Shown here: one piece after another, positions 33,864-43,918 of the stretch
How positions within the stretch are numbered: position 1 is the stretch's first letter
Layout of the letters: each line of letters begins with the position of its first letter
Assembly: GCA_965206775.1 (NCBI GenBank)
Contig: CBDBKU010000002.1
Location: 558,001-622,000, forward strand
Length of the DNA stretch: 64,000 bases
Direction: 5' to 3'
From: VXMF01 sp965206775
GTDB taxonomy: Bacteria; Acidobacteriota; Terriglobia; Bryobacterales; UBA6623
The notes under the pieces: model-generated
What the model was told of the DNA's origin: nothing
Database searches by the model: none
Seen by the model: only the letters and a program-made list of their open reading frames with translations
Program-made: the position numbers and the translations under genes

Positions 33864-35276
33864 ATGCTTGACAACGCTCCGCCACCAGCCACTCGGGACA
33901 GTCTCCCGCCTGATGTTGCGTTGCGACGCCGCCTGGAAACAACTTTCGCCCTCAACGCGTGGTCCTACGGCTTCGCAGAAATCGCCACGCCGATGTTCGA
34001 ACGAGCGGATCTGTTCGCGGCCCGCTCCGGTCCGGAGATCAAGAGCTCGCTCCTTACGTTTCATTGCGACCACGAGGAGTACGCCCTGCGGCCGGAAATG
34101 ACGGCTCCGGTCTGTCGACTGGTTGCGTCGGGCGCTCTCGAAGACCGCCCCAGGCCATACAAGCTCTTCTACATGGCGCCCTGCTTCCGATACTGCAGGC
34201 CGCATTCCGGCGGGACTCGCGAGTTCACGCAGGCCGGCATCGAGCTGCTTGGCGATGCATCACCAGCGGCTGACGCCGAAGTAATCGCCGCAGCTTACCG
34301 CTTCCTCCGGGGAATAGGCATCGAGAAGCTCTCGCTGACGATCGGCACGGCTGGGATTTTCCGCGCCCTTCTACCTGAGGAGATGACGGCGGACGACCGA
34401 GCCGCGATCATCGGCCATCTCGACCGGCTGGCTGGCATCGGCGAACGGTGCTCCGCCTTGGCCGGTTCCGGCAACCCGCTCATCGCGGAGCAATCGCGGA
34501 GCGATCGTCGCGATCTGGCGTCGCTCCAGGCCCGAGTCGGATACAGCGGCGAATTCGCCATCGCCAACCGGCCGTCGCCTGCACCCGGAGAACTAGCCCG
34601 CCGGTTGCCCGACGAGGCCGCCGCAACCTACAGGCACCTTTGGAACGTCGAGGGATACCTCCCGGACGAGACGGCGGAACTCCTGCTCCGCGCGAGCGGG
34701 ATCCGCGGAAGCCTCGACCAGGTGTCGGCGCTCGCATCCGACGCGCTGGCCGGCTCGCGGGCCGGAAAGGCGCTGGACGAGCTGATGGCGGTGTGCCGGC
34801 TGCTGGGGCTCTACGGTATCGACGGGTTTGACGTCGCCCTCGGAATTGCTCGCGGACTCACCTTCTATACCGGAACAGTCTTCGAGATCGCGAGCGGCGC
34901 CACCAAGCTCTGCGGGGGCGGCCGTTACGACCGGCTCGTCGAGCTCTTCGGCGGAGAGCCCACACCCGCGACAGGATGCGCAGTGCGTTTCGACACGCTC
35001 CAAGGCTTGGTGCTCGAGGAGACCGTTACGATCGAGCCAGCCGGCATCGCCCTTAGGGCGGAATCGGCTGCTGACCTGGCGGATGCCGTTCGGCTAGCGG
35101 AGGAGTTGCGAGATCGAGGTGCGCCAGTGGGATTTGCCGGGACGCCGGAGGCCAGCGTGGCCGGAGGAACGGTCAGGCTGCCCGACGGCACTGAAGTGAG
35201 AGCCGAGGCCTCGGCCGTGCTCGAGGCGTTGCCCGGCGCGTTTCCGAACCCGGTCAGCGCGAGGGAATCCGCATGA
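33864..35276 (+). CDS. hisZ: Histidyl-tRNA-synthetase-like regulatory subunit of ATP phosphoribosyltransferase
   Basis: A 470-residue class-II aaRS-like protein. Motif 2 appears as LFYMAPCFRYCRPHSGGTRE followed by FTQAGIELLG; the HisS/HisZ signature is ARGLTFYTGTVFEI; motif 3 region is CGGGRYDRLVELFGG. The usual HisS C-terminal anticodon-binding domain is shortened and divergent. Because it overlaps hisG by ATGA and HisG is adjacent, it is more likely HisZ, the regulatory partner needed by short-form HisG, than a true HisRS. Its length is longer than typical HisZ (about 390), so a minor doubt remains. Confidence 0.85.
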   Translation: MLDNAPPPATRDSLPPDVALRRRLETTFALNAWSYGFAEIATPMFERADLFAARSGPEIKSSLLTFHCDHEEYALRPEMTAPVCRLVASGALEDRPRPYKLFYMAPCFRYCRPHSGGTREFTQAGIELLGDASPAADAEVIAAAYRFLRGIGIEKLSLTIGTAGIFRALLPEEMTADDRAAIIGHLDRLAGIGERCSALAGSGNPLIAEQSRSDRRDLASLQARVGYSGEFAIANRPSPAPGELARRLPDEAAATYRHLWNVEGYLPDETAELLLRASGIRGSLDQVSALASDALAGSRAGKALDELMAVCRLLGLYGIDGFDVALGIARGLTFYTGTVFEIASGATKLCGGGRYDRLVELFGGEPTPATGCAVRFDTLQGLVLEETVTIEPAGIALRAESAADLADAVRLAEELRDRGAPVGFAGTPEASVAGGTVRLPDGTEVRAEASAVLEALPGAFPNPVSARESA

Positions 35277-36049
35277 ATCCAATCCGATTCGCCATCCCCA
35301 AGGGAAGCTTGGAAAAGAAGACGCGCGCCTTCTTCGAGCGTGCTGGCATCGATCCGCGAGGGTACGCCGACGGAAGCCGGAGCTACAGGCCGGACCTCGG
35401 CATCGAGGGTGTCCAGGCCAAGACGATGCGGCCCCAGGAGATCCCGTACATGCTGCAGGCAGGCTTCTTCGATCTGGGCATCTCGGGCGTGGACTGGTAC
35501 TACGAGAGCGAAGCCGCCGCAAATGTCGAAGACCTGCTCGATCTCGGCTTCGGACGAGTCGATATCGTGCTGTGCGTCTCCGAAGAGTGGGACGACGTGC
35601 GCTCCGCTCCGGAACTCTTTGCCAAGTTCGTCGACTCGACGGGTACGCAGCCGCTGCGCATCTGGACTGAATACCTCAATCTCACTGAAACGTTAATTCG
35701 GCAGCACACCGATCTGGACCCATCGCTCTACAGTCCCTATACTCGGCTGAGCGTACGGCGGAGCGGCGCTTCCCCGATCGCTATCTTCCATTCATTCGGC
35801 GCCACCGAGTCGAAGCCTCCGGAGGACGGCGAAGCGATCGTGGACAACACCGAGACGGGGCGGACACTGCGCGCCAACGGCCTCAAGATCATCCACAAGG
35901 TTCTGGAAGGCTCCACGGCGCACCTCCTCGCGAACCGGAGGGCGATGCGCAACCGCGAGAAGCGGGACGCGATCGACAGGGTGAGGGACATGCTAGCCGC
36001 AGCCGCGCCCGTACCCCTCGAGGAAGAGCTCGTTTTCGGCCACATCTAG
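35273..36049 (+). CDS. hisG: ATP phosphoribosyltransferase, catalytic subunit
   Basis: A 258-residue HisG catalysing the committed first step of histidine synthesis (ATP plus PRPP). IRFAIPKGSLEKKTRAFFER is the N-terminal signature, QEIPYMLQAGFFDLGISGVD the substrate region, RIWTEYLNLTETL and EAIVDNTETGRTLRANGLK (PRPP loop equivalent) follow. It lacks the C-terminal ACT-like regulatory domain of long HisG, matching the presence of HisZ. Its start overlaps the hisZ stop. Confidence 0.92.
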   Translation: MNPIRFAIPKGSLEKKTRAFFERAGIDPRGYADGSRSYRPDLGIEGVQAKTMRPQEIPYMLQAGFFDLGISGVDWYYESEAAANVEDLLDLGFGRVDIVLCVSEEWDDVRSAPELFAKFVDSTGTQPLRIWTEYLNLTETLIRQHTDLDPSLYSPYTRLSVRRSGASPIAIFHSFGATESKPPEDGEAIVDNTETGRTLRANGLKIIHKVLEGSTAHLLANRRAMRNREKRDAIDRVRDMLAAAAPVPLEEELVFGHI

Positions 36050-36246
36050 GCGCGCGCCTCCAAAGATCCGCTCCTGCCTGTTGCATCGATCAGACCGGTG
36101 CCTCGCTGCCTGTGGCCGTTGCCGCTCGCAATCCAGCGTACGCCCGGCGTAGCGCGCGGCGCCGTCAGTGCGGGCGCGGCGTAGAAACCGCAGGCAGCTG
36201 GAGCCCGTCTGACCCAGCAAGGCAACAGACCGCCTTGGAGGAAATC

Positions 36247-36765
36247 ATGAGACCAACACTCGCCAAACTTCTTGCGCTGACGGCCATCCTCGTCACAAGT
36301 GCCGGGGCAGCCGGTTCGGAACGCATCGCGCGGCAGGTGCGCCACGAACTGGTGATGCTGCCCTACTACAGCGTGTTCGACAACTTCACGTACAAGATCG
36401 ATGGATCGAAGGTCACCATCGCGGGACAAGTCACGCGGCCGACTCTGCGATCCGCCGCGGAGCGCGTTGTCAAGAGAATCGAAGGCATATCAGAGGTCGC
36501 CAACACTATCGAGGTGTTGCCAGTCTCGTCCAGTGACGACCGGATCCGGACCACCGTCTTCCGAGCCATCTACTACCATCCGGTGCTGAGCCGGTACGCT
36601 ATTCAGTCCGTGCCCCCGATCCACATCATCGTGAAGAATGGGGACGTGACGCTTGAGGGAGTGGTACGGGACTCCGCAGAGAAGGACATCGCAGGCGTGC
36701 AGGCGAACGGAGTTGCCGGTGTGTTCTCGGTGGTGAACCGCCTCGTGGTCGAGAACCGGGAATAG
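36247..36765 (+). CDS. Periplasmic double-BON-domain protein
   Basis: A 172-residue exported protein from ATG 36247, with a Shine-Dalgarno (GGAGG) 6 nt upstream. Signal peptide RPTLAKLLALTAILVTSAGA. Two BON repeats follow: one around YKIDGSKVTIAGQVTRPTLR and GISEVANTIEVLP, the second around IIVKNGDVTLEGVVRDSAEK and VFSVVNRLVVEN. BON proteins bind envelope lipids and are associated with osmotic or envelope stress (OsmY-like). It follows hisG after 200 bp of apparently empty sequence. Confidence 0.85.
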   Translation: MRPTLAKLLALTAILVTSAGAAGSERIARQVRHELVMLPYYSVFDNFTYKIDGSKVTIAGQVTRPTLRSAAERVVKRIEGISEVANTIEVLPVSSSDDRIRTTVFRAIYYHPVLSRYAIQSVPPIHIIVKNGDVTLEGVVRDSAEKDIAGVQANGVAGVFSVVNRLVVENRE

Positions 36766-36905
36766 GTTGTCCGGTCGCTCCGAGCGGCGCATCCGGAGCC
36801 GTCAATGGAGTTCCTGGGCACACGAGCGCGCGCCCCCCCAAGAGCTCGCGAAGGGGGCCTGAACCGCCGGATCGGCCGGACCGGTTATGATGGCAGCGGT
36901 TAAGC

Positions 36906-38789
36906 GTGCTGGGGAATAGGCGTATCGCCTGGGCATTGATCCTGGGGCTACTGGCGGCCTGCGCTGGTTACACGCAGATCCGAAGGGCGCGGACAGAAAA
37001 GGAGCGCCGCCAGCGCCAGATCCTGCGCTGGGAGGTCCTCCGCCCGGTCGTGCGCGGCCAGGAGGCCGCGGTCGCTGCGGGCACGCAGCTCGTTACGCAG
37101 GCGGCAATGCGCACGCTCCAGGACGGAGGGAACGCAGTGGACGCTGGCGTGGCGGCGCTGTTTGCCGGGGCGGTGACCGAGTTCTCTCACTACGGATTCG
37201 GCGGCGAGGCGCCGCTACTGATCCGGACGGCCGACGGCGAGGTGCATTCGATCGCGGGAGTCGGGACCGCTCCCGCCAGCATGACCCTGGACTTCTTCCT
37301 CAACCTGGAGCCGGACCCGGCTCTCGAAGAGGAGGCGGCCCAGAGAGAACACGAGACTGGTCCGATCCCATCGTACGGAACGCTGCCCGCGCTGGTACCT
37401 GGCATGGTCGACGCGGCGCTGCTAGCTCTGCAGCGATTCGGGACCCTCTCGTTCGCAGCGGTCGCGGAACACTCGGCGGTGCTGGCGGCGGAGCACCCGC
37501 TGGACCGCACGCGCGCTCGGTCCATCGGCGAGGCCGGGAGCTTCCTGCGCCTGTTTCCGACTTCGAGGGCGGTGTACGCACCCGGCGGGCACTTCCCGCG
37601 TCCGGGCGATCTGTTGCGCCAGGCCGATCTGGCAGCAACGATCCGCAGCATGATGCGGGCGGAACGGGAAGCTCTCAAGGCGGGCAGGTCGCGCGAGGAT
37701 GCGATCGAGGCAGTCCGGGACTTCTTCTACCGGGGTCCGATCGCCCGCGAGATTTCCGATTTCGTCGAAGACAGCGGCGGATTGCTCCGATACGAGGACT
37801 TCGCGTCGTTCCGCCTCGAAGTCGAGCAACCTCTCCGGACGACCTTTCACGGCCACGAGGTCTACAAGGCGGACTTCTGGACCCAGGGGGCAGTGCTCCT
37901 GCAGGCGCTCAACATTCTCGAGGGCTTCGAATTGGAAGGGATGGGCTGGAACACCCCTGCCTACATTCACCACCTGGTCGAGACTCTGAAGCTGGCGTTC
38001 GCGGATCGCGACTCCTGGTACGCCGACCCGGCCTTCGCCGAGGTGCCTCGGGAGCTGCTCGGCAAGGAATATGCGGCGGCTCGGCGCGCGCTCATCAATC
38101 CCGAGCGCTCCTCAACGCTGTTCCGGCCGGGTTCTTTCCGGGAGCGGCAGCCCGTTCACCCGGCGTGGCGGGTGGGGCGGAGGCGTCCGCTTCCCGACCC
38201 CCTGGCATCGAAGGACACGACCAGCGTGAACATCGCGACCGCGGACGGCATGATGTTCTCTGCGTCGCCGTCGGGGGCCTGGATGCCCTCCGTAATTGCC
38301 GGACGGACCGGCGTCCCGCTGACTCAGAGAGCGCAGAGCTTTCTTACGATTCCGGATCATCCGAATGTCGTCGAGCCGGGGAAGCGCCCTCGGATCACGC
38401 TGACCCCCACCTTAGTGACGCGACAGGGAGAGCCGTTCATGGCGCTGTCCACTCCGGGAGGCGACCAGCAGGAGCAGGCTCTCCTGCAAGTGCTGCTTGC
38501 GGTTGTCCTCTACGATTTCAATCCGCAGGCCGCCGTGGAGGCGCCGCGCTTTCAGAGCAAGCATCTCGTGGCCAGCTTCGACGATCACGCGATGGAGCCG
38601 AACGTCCTGCTGGTGGACGAGCGAATGCCCGAGTTCGTTGTCGAGGAACTTGCCAGGCTGGGCCATCTGGTGGAACTGCGGAGCCGAAGGAACAGCGGCT
38701 CCGCTCCGACGGCTATCAAGATTCTGCGCAACGGCGTGGTCGAGGCGGGCGCCGACCCGTACGCGCAACGATACGCTGCCGGGTGGTGA
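36906..38789 (+). CDS. ggt: Gamma-glutamyltransferase-like Ntn-hydrolase
   Basis: A 627-residue exported Ntn-hydrolase from GTG 36906. The N-terminus RIAWALILGLLAACAGYTQ is a signal, possibly lipoprotein (LAAC). AAGTQLVTQAAMRTLQDGGN and AVDAGVAALFAGAVTEF are typical GGT segments. The autoprocessing site reads KDTTSVNIATADGMMFSASP; the second Thr would be the catalytic nucleophile of the small subunit. ALSTPGGDQQEQALLQVLLA is the oxyanion block. Known family members cleave or transfer the glutathione gamma-glutamyl group, but this subgroup lacks biochemical description. It precedes two sulfatases. Confidence 0.87.
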   Translation: MLGNRRIAWALILGLLAACAGYTQIRRARTEKERRQRQILRWEVLRPVVRGQEAAVAAGTQLVTQAAMRTLQDGGNAVDAGVAALFAGAVTEFSHYGFGGEAPLLIRTADGEVHSIAGVGTAPASMTLDFFLNLEPDPALEEEAAQREHETGPIPSYGTLPALVPGMVDAALLALQRFGTLSFAAVAEHSAVLAAEHPLDRTRARSIGEAGSFLRLFPTSRAVYAPGGHFPRPGDLLRQADLAATIRSMMRAEREALKAGRSREDAIEAVRDFFYRGPIAREISDFVEDSGGLLRYEDFASFRLEVEQPLRTTFHGHEVYKADFWTQGAVLLQALNILEGFELEGMGWNTPAYIHHLVETLKLAFADRDSWYADPAFAEVPRELLGKEYAAARRALINPERSSTLFRPGSFRERQPVHPAWRVGRRRPLPDPLASKDTTSVNIATADGMMFSASPSGAWMPSVIAGRTGVPLTQRAQSFLTIPDHPNVVEPGKRPRITLTPTLVTRQGEPFMALSTPGGDQQEQALLQVLLAVVLYDFNPQAAVEAPRFQSKHLVASFDDHAMEPNVLLVDERMPEFVVEELARLGHLVELRSRRNSGSAPTAIKILRNGVVEAGADPYAQRYAAGW

Positions 38790-38874
38790 AGCGGACCATT
38801 CGCCGTCGCGGACCAGGCGACTGCGTGGTTCGCGGTGGATCCGCCTCGCCGGCTGCGCTATGATCGCGGCTCCG

Positions 38875-40368
38875 ATGCTGACACGGCGCGAACTCCTTGC
38901 AACAGGCGGAACGATCTTCGGGGCACTGGCCTGCGAGTCCAGAGAGGACGGCAACGACAGCCCGCTGAACGTCCTTTTCCTGTTCCCGGACCAGATGCGG
39001 GCGCAAGCCATGGGCTGCATGGGCAATCCGGACGTCAAGACGCCCAACCTCGACAGACTCGCCCAAGAAGGAGTCCTGTTCCGCAACCACTACGCCAACT
39101 CCCCGGTCTGCTGTCCGGCCCGGGCGATTATCCTGACCGGCAAATACGCCCACACGAACGGAATGATCGCGAACGATCTGCGCTTGCGAGAGTCCGAGAC
39201 GTCCATGGCCGAGCTGTTTGCCGAGGCTGGCTACCGGACGGGCTTCGTGGGCAAGTGGCACTTGGACGGCGGCCCGCGCCAGCCGGGCTGGATTCCACCG
39301 GGCGCGCGTCGGCAGGGATTCGAATTCTGGGCGGCCAACGAGGTCAGCCACGCCCACTTCGACACGCACTACTTCCGCGACGATCCCGACCCCGTCCCGA
39401 TCAAATCCTTCGAAGCCGAAGCGTGGACCGACATAGGCGTTGAATTCCTGCGGCAGACGCAGGCGGACGCCCGCCCGTTCTTCCTAACCGTCCAGATGGG
39501 CCCGCCCCACGACCCCTATCTGGCCCCGGAAGAGTACATGGCGATGTACGATCCCGATGCAATCTCCTTGCGTCCCAATTTTGCCGGCGACGACTCGGAA
39601 AGAGAGCTCGAGCCGAACCCGTACGTCGCAACTCCAGGCCGCAAGGAAATTGCCGCGTACTACGCAATGGTGACTGCCGTCGACGATCAGATCGGACGCA
39701 TCCTGGCCGAGCTGGACGATCTCGGCCTCCGCGACAACACGATCGTGATCGTATCGTCCGATCACGGGGACATGCTGGGATCCCATGGCGCGAGGCTCAA
39801 GCGGAAGCCGTGGGAGGAATCCATTCGCGTTCCGGGCATCGTGCGCCATCCGGGCGCTCCCGCGGGCCGCGAGACAAGCGCGATCTTCTCCCATGTCGAC
39901 ATCGCGCCTACGCTGCTGTCGCTGTGCGGGATCGGACCGCGACCGGAAATGCAGGGGAGTGACCTATCGGCCGTGATCCTCGGCGAATCGGATTCCGGCC
40001 CTGATTCGGCGTACTTCCAGATCTTTGGCCCGTTCCTGGCCGGCGGGGTGAATCACGGCTGGCGCGGCATCCGCACAGACCGCCATATGTACGCGCGCAC
40101 CAAGGACGCGCCGTGGGTGCTGTACGATCTGGAGTCGGATCCTTACGAACTGGAGAATCTCGCCGGCGATCCAGAGTCGGCCGCTCTGCGAGAGCGGCTG
40201 GACAGCGAATTGGCCCGCTGGATGGAACGAACGGGCGATTCGTGGGACTACGACTGGACAGCGCCAATCGAAGACCAAGGCCGGCTCTACAAACACGCGA
40301 CGTTCTACACCGTGGAGGACTTCATGAAGTGGGCAGCGGACAATCCTGAACTCGCGGATCTCAATTGA
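38875..40368 (+). CDS. Exported formylglycine sulfatase (1)
   Basis: A 497-residue sulfatase from ATG 38875 (ATG 38860 also possible). The N-terminus LTRRELLATGGTIFGALACE is a Tat or lipoprotein signal. The active-site motif C-x-P-x-R occurs in NSPVCCPARAIILTGKYAH, whose first Cys would be converted to formylglycine. LFLFPDQMRAQAMGCMGNPD holds the metal-binding Asp and Gln/Asn region. FVGKWHLDGGP and IVSSDHGDMLGSHG complete the alkaline-phosphatase-like core. Choline- or glycan-sulfate cleavage outside the cytoplasm is inferred. No formylglycine-generating enzyme is nearby. Confidence 0.88.
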   Translation: MLTRRELLATGGTIFGALACESREDGNDSPLNVLFLFPDQMRAQAMGCMGNPDVKTPNLDRLAQEGVLFRNHYANSPVCCPARAIILTGKYAHTNGMIANDLRLRESETSMAELFAEAGYRTGFVGKWHLDGGPRQPGWIPPGARRQGFEFWAANEVSHAHFDTHYFRDDPDPVPIKSFEAEAWTDIGVEFLRQTQADARPFFLTVQMGPPHDPYLAPEEYMAMYDPDAISLRPNFAGDDSERELEPNPYVATPGRKEIAAYYAMVTAVDDQIGRILAELDDLGLRDNTIVIVSSDHGDMLGSHGARLKRKPWEESIRVPGIVRHPGAPAGRETSAIFSHVDIAPTLLSLCGIGPRPEMQGSDLSAVILGESDSGPDSAYFQIFGPFLAGGVNHGWRGIRTDRHMYARTKDAPWVLYDLESDPYELENLAGDPESAALRERLDSELARWMERTGDSWDYDWTAPIEDQGRLYKHATFYTVEDFMKWAADNPELADLN

Positions 40369-40589
40369 CCTCGAGTCTGTGCGGTGGAACGCGAATCCGC
40401 AGCCTGCGCCGAGTGGCCCTGCCCTCCTGATCGAGCGCGGATGAGTCCCAGATTCTCCGTGAATGAAGCAGCCCGTGCCGTTCCCACCGCTTGCGTGTGG
40501 ACCGAATCCAGGTCCGGAAGGGATCGCGCAGGCACGAAAGGGGGCGCGGCCAAGTCTACGCAAGGACCCGACGGCGCTACGATATTGCG

Positions 40590-42227
40590 GTGATCGAAAC
40601 ACCGGTTCTTCTTGATCGTCGGAGGTTCTTGCAGCTCGGAAGCGCCGCTCTCCCCGCAGCGATTCCCGGATGCTCGCAACGGGCGACGGACACGGGGGCA
40701 GAGCGCCCGAACATCGTGGTGATCATCTCAGACGACATGGGCTTCTCCGACCTGGGCTGCTACGGAGGCGAGATCGAGACTCCGAATCTCGATCGACTCG
40801 CGTCGCAGGGTCTGCGGTTCACGCGCTTCTACACGAACAACATGTGCGTGCCGACGCGGGCGTCCCTGCTGAGCGGCTGCTACACGACGAAGGCCCTAGG
40901 ACCCGAGAGCAGCATCTCGGAGAATGTCGTGACCGCCGCCGAGGCATTGGGCGCGGCAGGCTATTCGACCTACATGAGTGGCAAGTGGCATCTCGCCAAC
41001 GACGGCAAGCACGAGAGCCTGCCCTGCCAGCGCGGCTTCGACAGGTTTTTCGGGACGACCCTCGGAGCAGGCAGCTTCTGGACTCCTGCAACGCTAATGG
41101 TGGACAACGAGCCTGCCGAGCATTTGTACGTCGACCCGGAGTTCTACTACACCGACGCAATTTCGAGCTACGCTCTCGACTTCATGCGCGAAGGACTCAG
41201 CAAGGACGAACCGTTCTTCCTGTACGTGGCCTACACCGCCGCCCACTGGCCGCTCCACGCCTTCGAGGAAGACATCGCGCGCTACTCGGGGCGCTACGAG
41301 GCCGGCTGGGACGCCCTTCGCGCAGAGCGCCACGCACGCATGAAGGAGTTGGGAACGGTGGATCCAGCTTGGGATCTCTCGCCTCGCAACCCCGAGGTTC
41401 CCGCCTGGACAGACGAGCCTCACAAGGCCTGGCAGGAACGTCGCATGGAGGTCTACGCCGCCCAGGTCACGCGCATGGACCATGGCATCGGGAGGCTGCT
41501 CGATCTCGTCGACGAGGCCGGCGCGGCCGACAACACCCTGGTGGTCTTCCAGATCGACAACGGCGGATGCCACGTCGAGTACGCCACGGACCGCAAGGGA
41601 CCGTACCTTCCGGAAACCACCCGAGACGGCCGGCCCGTCGTTCCGGGAAACCTGCCTGACCTCATGCCTGGACCCGAGAACACGTACCAGAGCTACGGCT
41701 ACGGCTGGGCCAACGCGTCCAACACTCCGTTCCGGCTTTACAAGCAACATGATCACGAAGGCGGCATCACGGTGCCGCTGATCGCCCGATGGCCAGCGGC
41801 GATCTCCGGAGCGGGAGGCATGACCGGCCAGCTTGCGCACGTCATCGACCTCATGCCGACATTTCTGGAGGCCGCCGGAGTCGAATTGCCGTCGGAATTC
41901 AAGGGCCGTCCCGTGCGTTCGATGGACGGCACGAGCCTCTTGCCGGTCCTCCGGGGCGGCATTCGCGAACCTCCCGGGGAACTGTACTGGCAATGGAGCC
42001 GGGGCCGGGCGATCCGGCAGGGCCGGTGGAAGCTTGTCGCCGTGAGGAACGAGGCCTGGGAACTCTACGACATGGAATCCGACGGCACTGAACTGCACGA
42101 CCGGGCAGCGGAGATGCCGGAGCGAGTGGCTGCGATGGAGCACCTATGGAACAGGTGGAAGGCCGGGCCTGTTCCGCTATCGCGCAGGAATTCTCAATTT
42201 GGCCATTTTGGTCCCGTGAGCCGCTGA
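40590..42227 (+). CDS. Exported formylglycine sulfatase (2), C-terminus next to an IS end
   Basis: A 545-residue arylsulfatase from GTG 40590. The N-terminus DRRRFLQLGSAALPAAIPGC is a Tat-like signal with a lipobox Cys. IVVIISDDMGFSDLGCYGGE carries the DD metal site. TNNMCVPTRASLLSGCYTT has the C-x-P-x-R formylglycine motif. YMSGKWHLANDGKHESLPCQ and VFQIDNGGCHVEY follow. The last 12 residues (from NSQFGHFGPVSR) are encoded in DNA with IS-end-like sequence at 42185-42201, so the natural tail may have been replaced; the catalytic core is unaffected. It may act on the same glycan as the preceding sulfatase. Confidence 0.87.
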   Translation: MIETPVLLDRRRFLQLGSAALPAAIPGCSQRATDTGAERPNIVVIISDDMGFSDLGCYGGEIETPNLDRLASQGLRFTRFYTNNMCVPTRASLLSGCYTTKALGPESSISENVVTAAEALGAAGYSTYMSGKWHLANDGKHESLPCQRGFDRFFGTTLGAGSFWTPATLMVDNEPAEHLYVDPEFYYTDAISSYALDFMREGLSKDEPFFLYVAYTAAHWPLHAFEEDIARYSGRYEAGWDALRAERHARMKELGTVDPAWDLSPRNPEVPAWTDEPHKAWQERRMEVYAAQVTRMDHGIGRLLDLVDEAGAADNTLVVFQIDNGGCHVEYATDRKGPYLPETTRDGRPVVPGNLPDLMPGPENTYQSYGYGWANASNTPFRLYKQHDHEGGITVPLIARWPAAISGAGGMTGQLAHVIDLMPTFLEAAGVELPSEFKGRPVRSMDGTSLLPVLRGGIREPPGELYWQWSRGRAIRQGRWKLVAVRNEAWELYDMESDGTELHDRAAEMPERVAAMEHLWNRWKAGPVPLSRRNSQFGHFGPVSR

Positions 42228-43918
42228 GGGGCCGGTAGCAAGGGACCAGTTTCTGGGCAGCAATTCTAAATTGCCGCCTATTTTGGGTTTTTTGCCTGCG
42301 CAGCTTCCGGAATGAAGGACCAGGTTCTGGAGGACTTGACTTTTCGGACACCGCTTTCGAACATAAAGTGTGGCCTCCGTTCCCGTTCTTGAGTCCCTCC
42401 TCAACAGATTCCGCCAGATCGCCTCCGCCTTGCCCGATCCCCGGACCGGCGCGAACCAGCGCTACAGCCTCGCCGATGCCGCTTCCTGCGCTTTCGCCAC
42501 TTTCTTCCTCCAGTCCCCCTCGTTCCTCGACTTCCAGCGCCGCATGGCACTGGAGTCCGCTCGCTCCAATTGCCAGTCCCTGTTCGGGGTCGCGGACATT
42601 CCCAGTGACAACCACATCCGGAATCTCCTGGATGGACACGACCCTGACCACTTCGCCCCCCTGTTTGCCGACTGCCTGCAAACCGCCCGCGACCACGGTG
42701 CCCTCGACCCCTTCCTGCGCCTCGACGGCCGCCTCGCCATCGCTCTCGATGGCATCCAACTCCATTGCTCCGATGCCATCCGCTGCGCACAGTGCTCCAC
42801 CCGCCATGTCGGCTCCGCCAAGACCGAGCAGTACTTCCATACGATGCTCTCGGCCACCATCGTCGCCGACGGCCACAACCGCGTCCTGCCGCTGATGCCC
42901 CACTTCGTCCAGCCCCAGCACAACCCCCGCGACGGCCGCTCCGACGCCGACCGCAAGCAGGACTGCGAACGCAACGCCGCCAAGCGCTGGCTGCCCGCCT
43001 ACAGCGACCAACTGCGCCCCTTCCGGCCCATCTTCCTCGGCGACGACCTGTACTGCTGCCAGCCCCTCTGCCAACTCGTCCGCAACCTCGACACCGACTT
43101 CCTCTTCATCTGCAAGCCCAGCTCTCACAAGCGCTTATACGAACTCATCCACGACGACTTCATCCACTCCACCGGCTGGACCCGCGCCCGCAATCACCAT
43201 CGCCAGATCGAGCAGCACCGCTATCGCTGGATGCACCGCCTGCCCGTCCGCGACAGCGACGATGCGGTGCTCGGGACCTGGATCGAGTTCACGGTACTAC
43301 AACACCTTCTTCACCAGCCTGGAGGTCACCGCCGAGAACGTGGCCGCGATCGCACGGCTCGGAAGAGCTCGCTGGAAGATCGAGAACGAGACCTTCAATT
43401 GCCTGGCGCGGCACGGCTACAACCTCAAGCGCAACTTCGGGCACGGCAGCAACGGCCTGGCCAATCTGCTCGCCACGCTGAACCTGCTCGCCTTCACGCT
43501 GCACTCGCTGCTGGACTGCCTGCGAGGTTTGTGGCGGCAATGCCGCGACCGAGCCGGCACGCGCCGCCGCTTCTTCAACAAACTCAGCCTGTTTACGGAG
43601 GAGTTCTGGTTCCCGCACTGGACCGCGTTGCTGCTGACGATCCTAGGCCAGCGCTCGGTGCGGAGCGGCCCCTCGCCGGCACCCTCATGACACCGAGCGG
43701 GTATTCAGCGCCGTGCGCCGGGCTCGTAGGGGAGCCCGCAGTCGGGGTCTGCCCCGAGGGCCTCGGAGCCAGGGCCTCGGAGCCACGCGAGGCGCTCGGA
43801 GCCGACTTGACTGGCAACTGCGGGACCCCACAACCTCTCAGCGACGCTCCGGAATGCCCCCAATGCCCGGCGAGACGCCATACAGCCTAACTGTATCTCG
43901 GGTTTTGAGAATTGCTGG
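42185..43918 (+). mobile_element. IS copy 1 (decayed), ends approximate
   Basis: Left end CAGGAATTCTCAA at 42185 and right end TTGAGAATTGCTG near 43905-43917 are near-complementary. A second similar left-end candidate, CAGCAATTCTAAA, lies at 42258, so the exact border is uncertain. It carries the frameshifted transposase at 42370. Confidence 0.6.
42370..43690 (+). pseudogene. Frameshifted DDE transposase, IS copy 1
   Basis: From GTG 42370 the first 309 residues align closely with the intact enzyme at 43964 (LPDPRTGANQRYSLADAASC, RLDGRLAIALDGIQLHCSD, GDDLYCCQPL). At 43290-43296, just after GTWIEF, about 23 nt are missing compared with the intact copy and the frame is lost. Homology resumes in another frame from about 43296 with YYNTFFTSLEVTAENVAAIA through RARWKIENETFNCL to WFPHWTALL. 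The product would lack the catalytic Glu, so the copy is inactive. Confidence 0.85.

Noticed and set aside
33458..33955. 166-codon in-frame extension of the korA product
   Set aside because: No homology, and overlaps the divergent hisZ start; ATG 33457 gives the standard N-terminus.
41899..43128. 409-codon minus-strand frame across the sulfatase end and IS copy 1
   Set aside because: It spans two unrelated plus-strand genes and has no recognisable domain.
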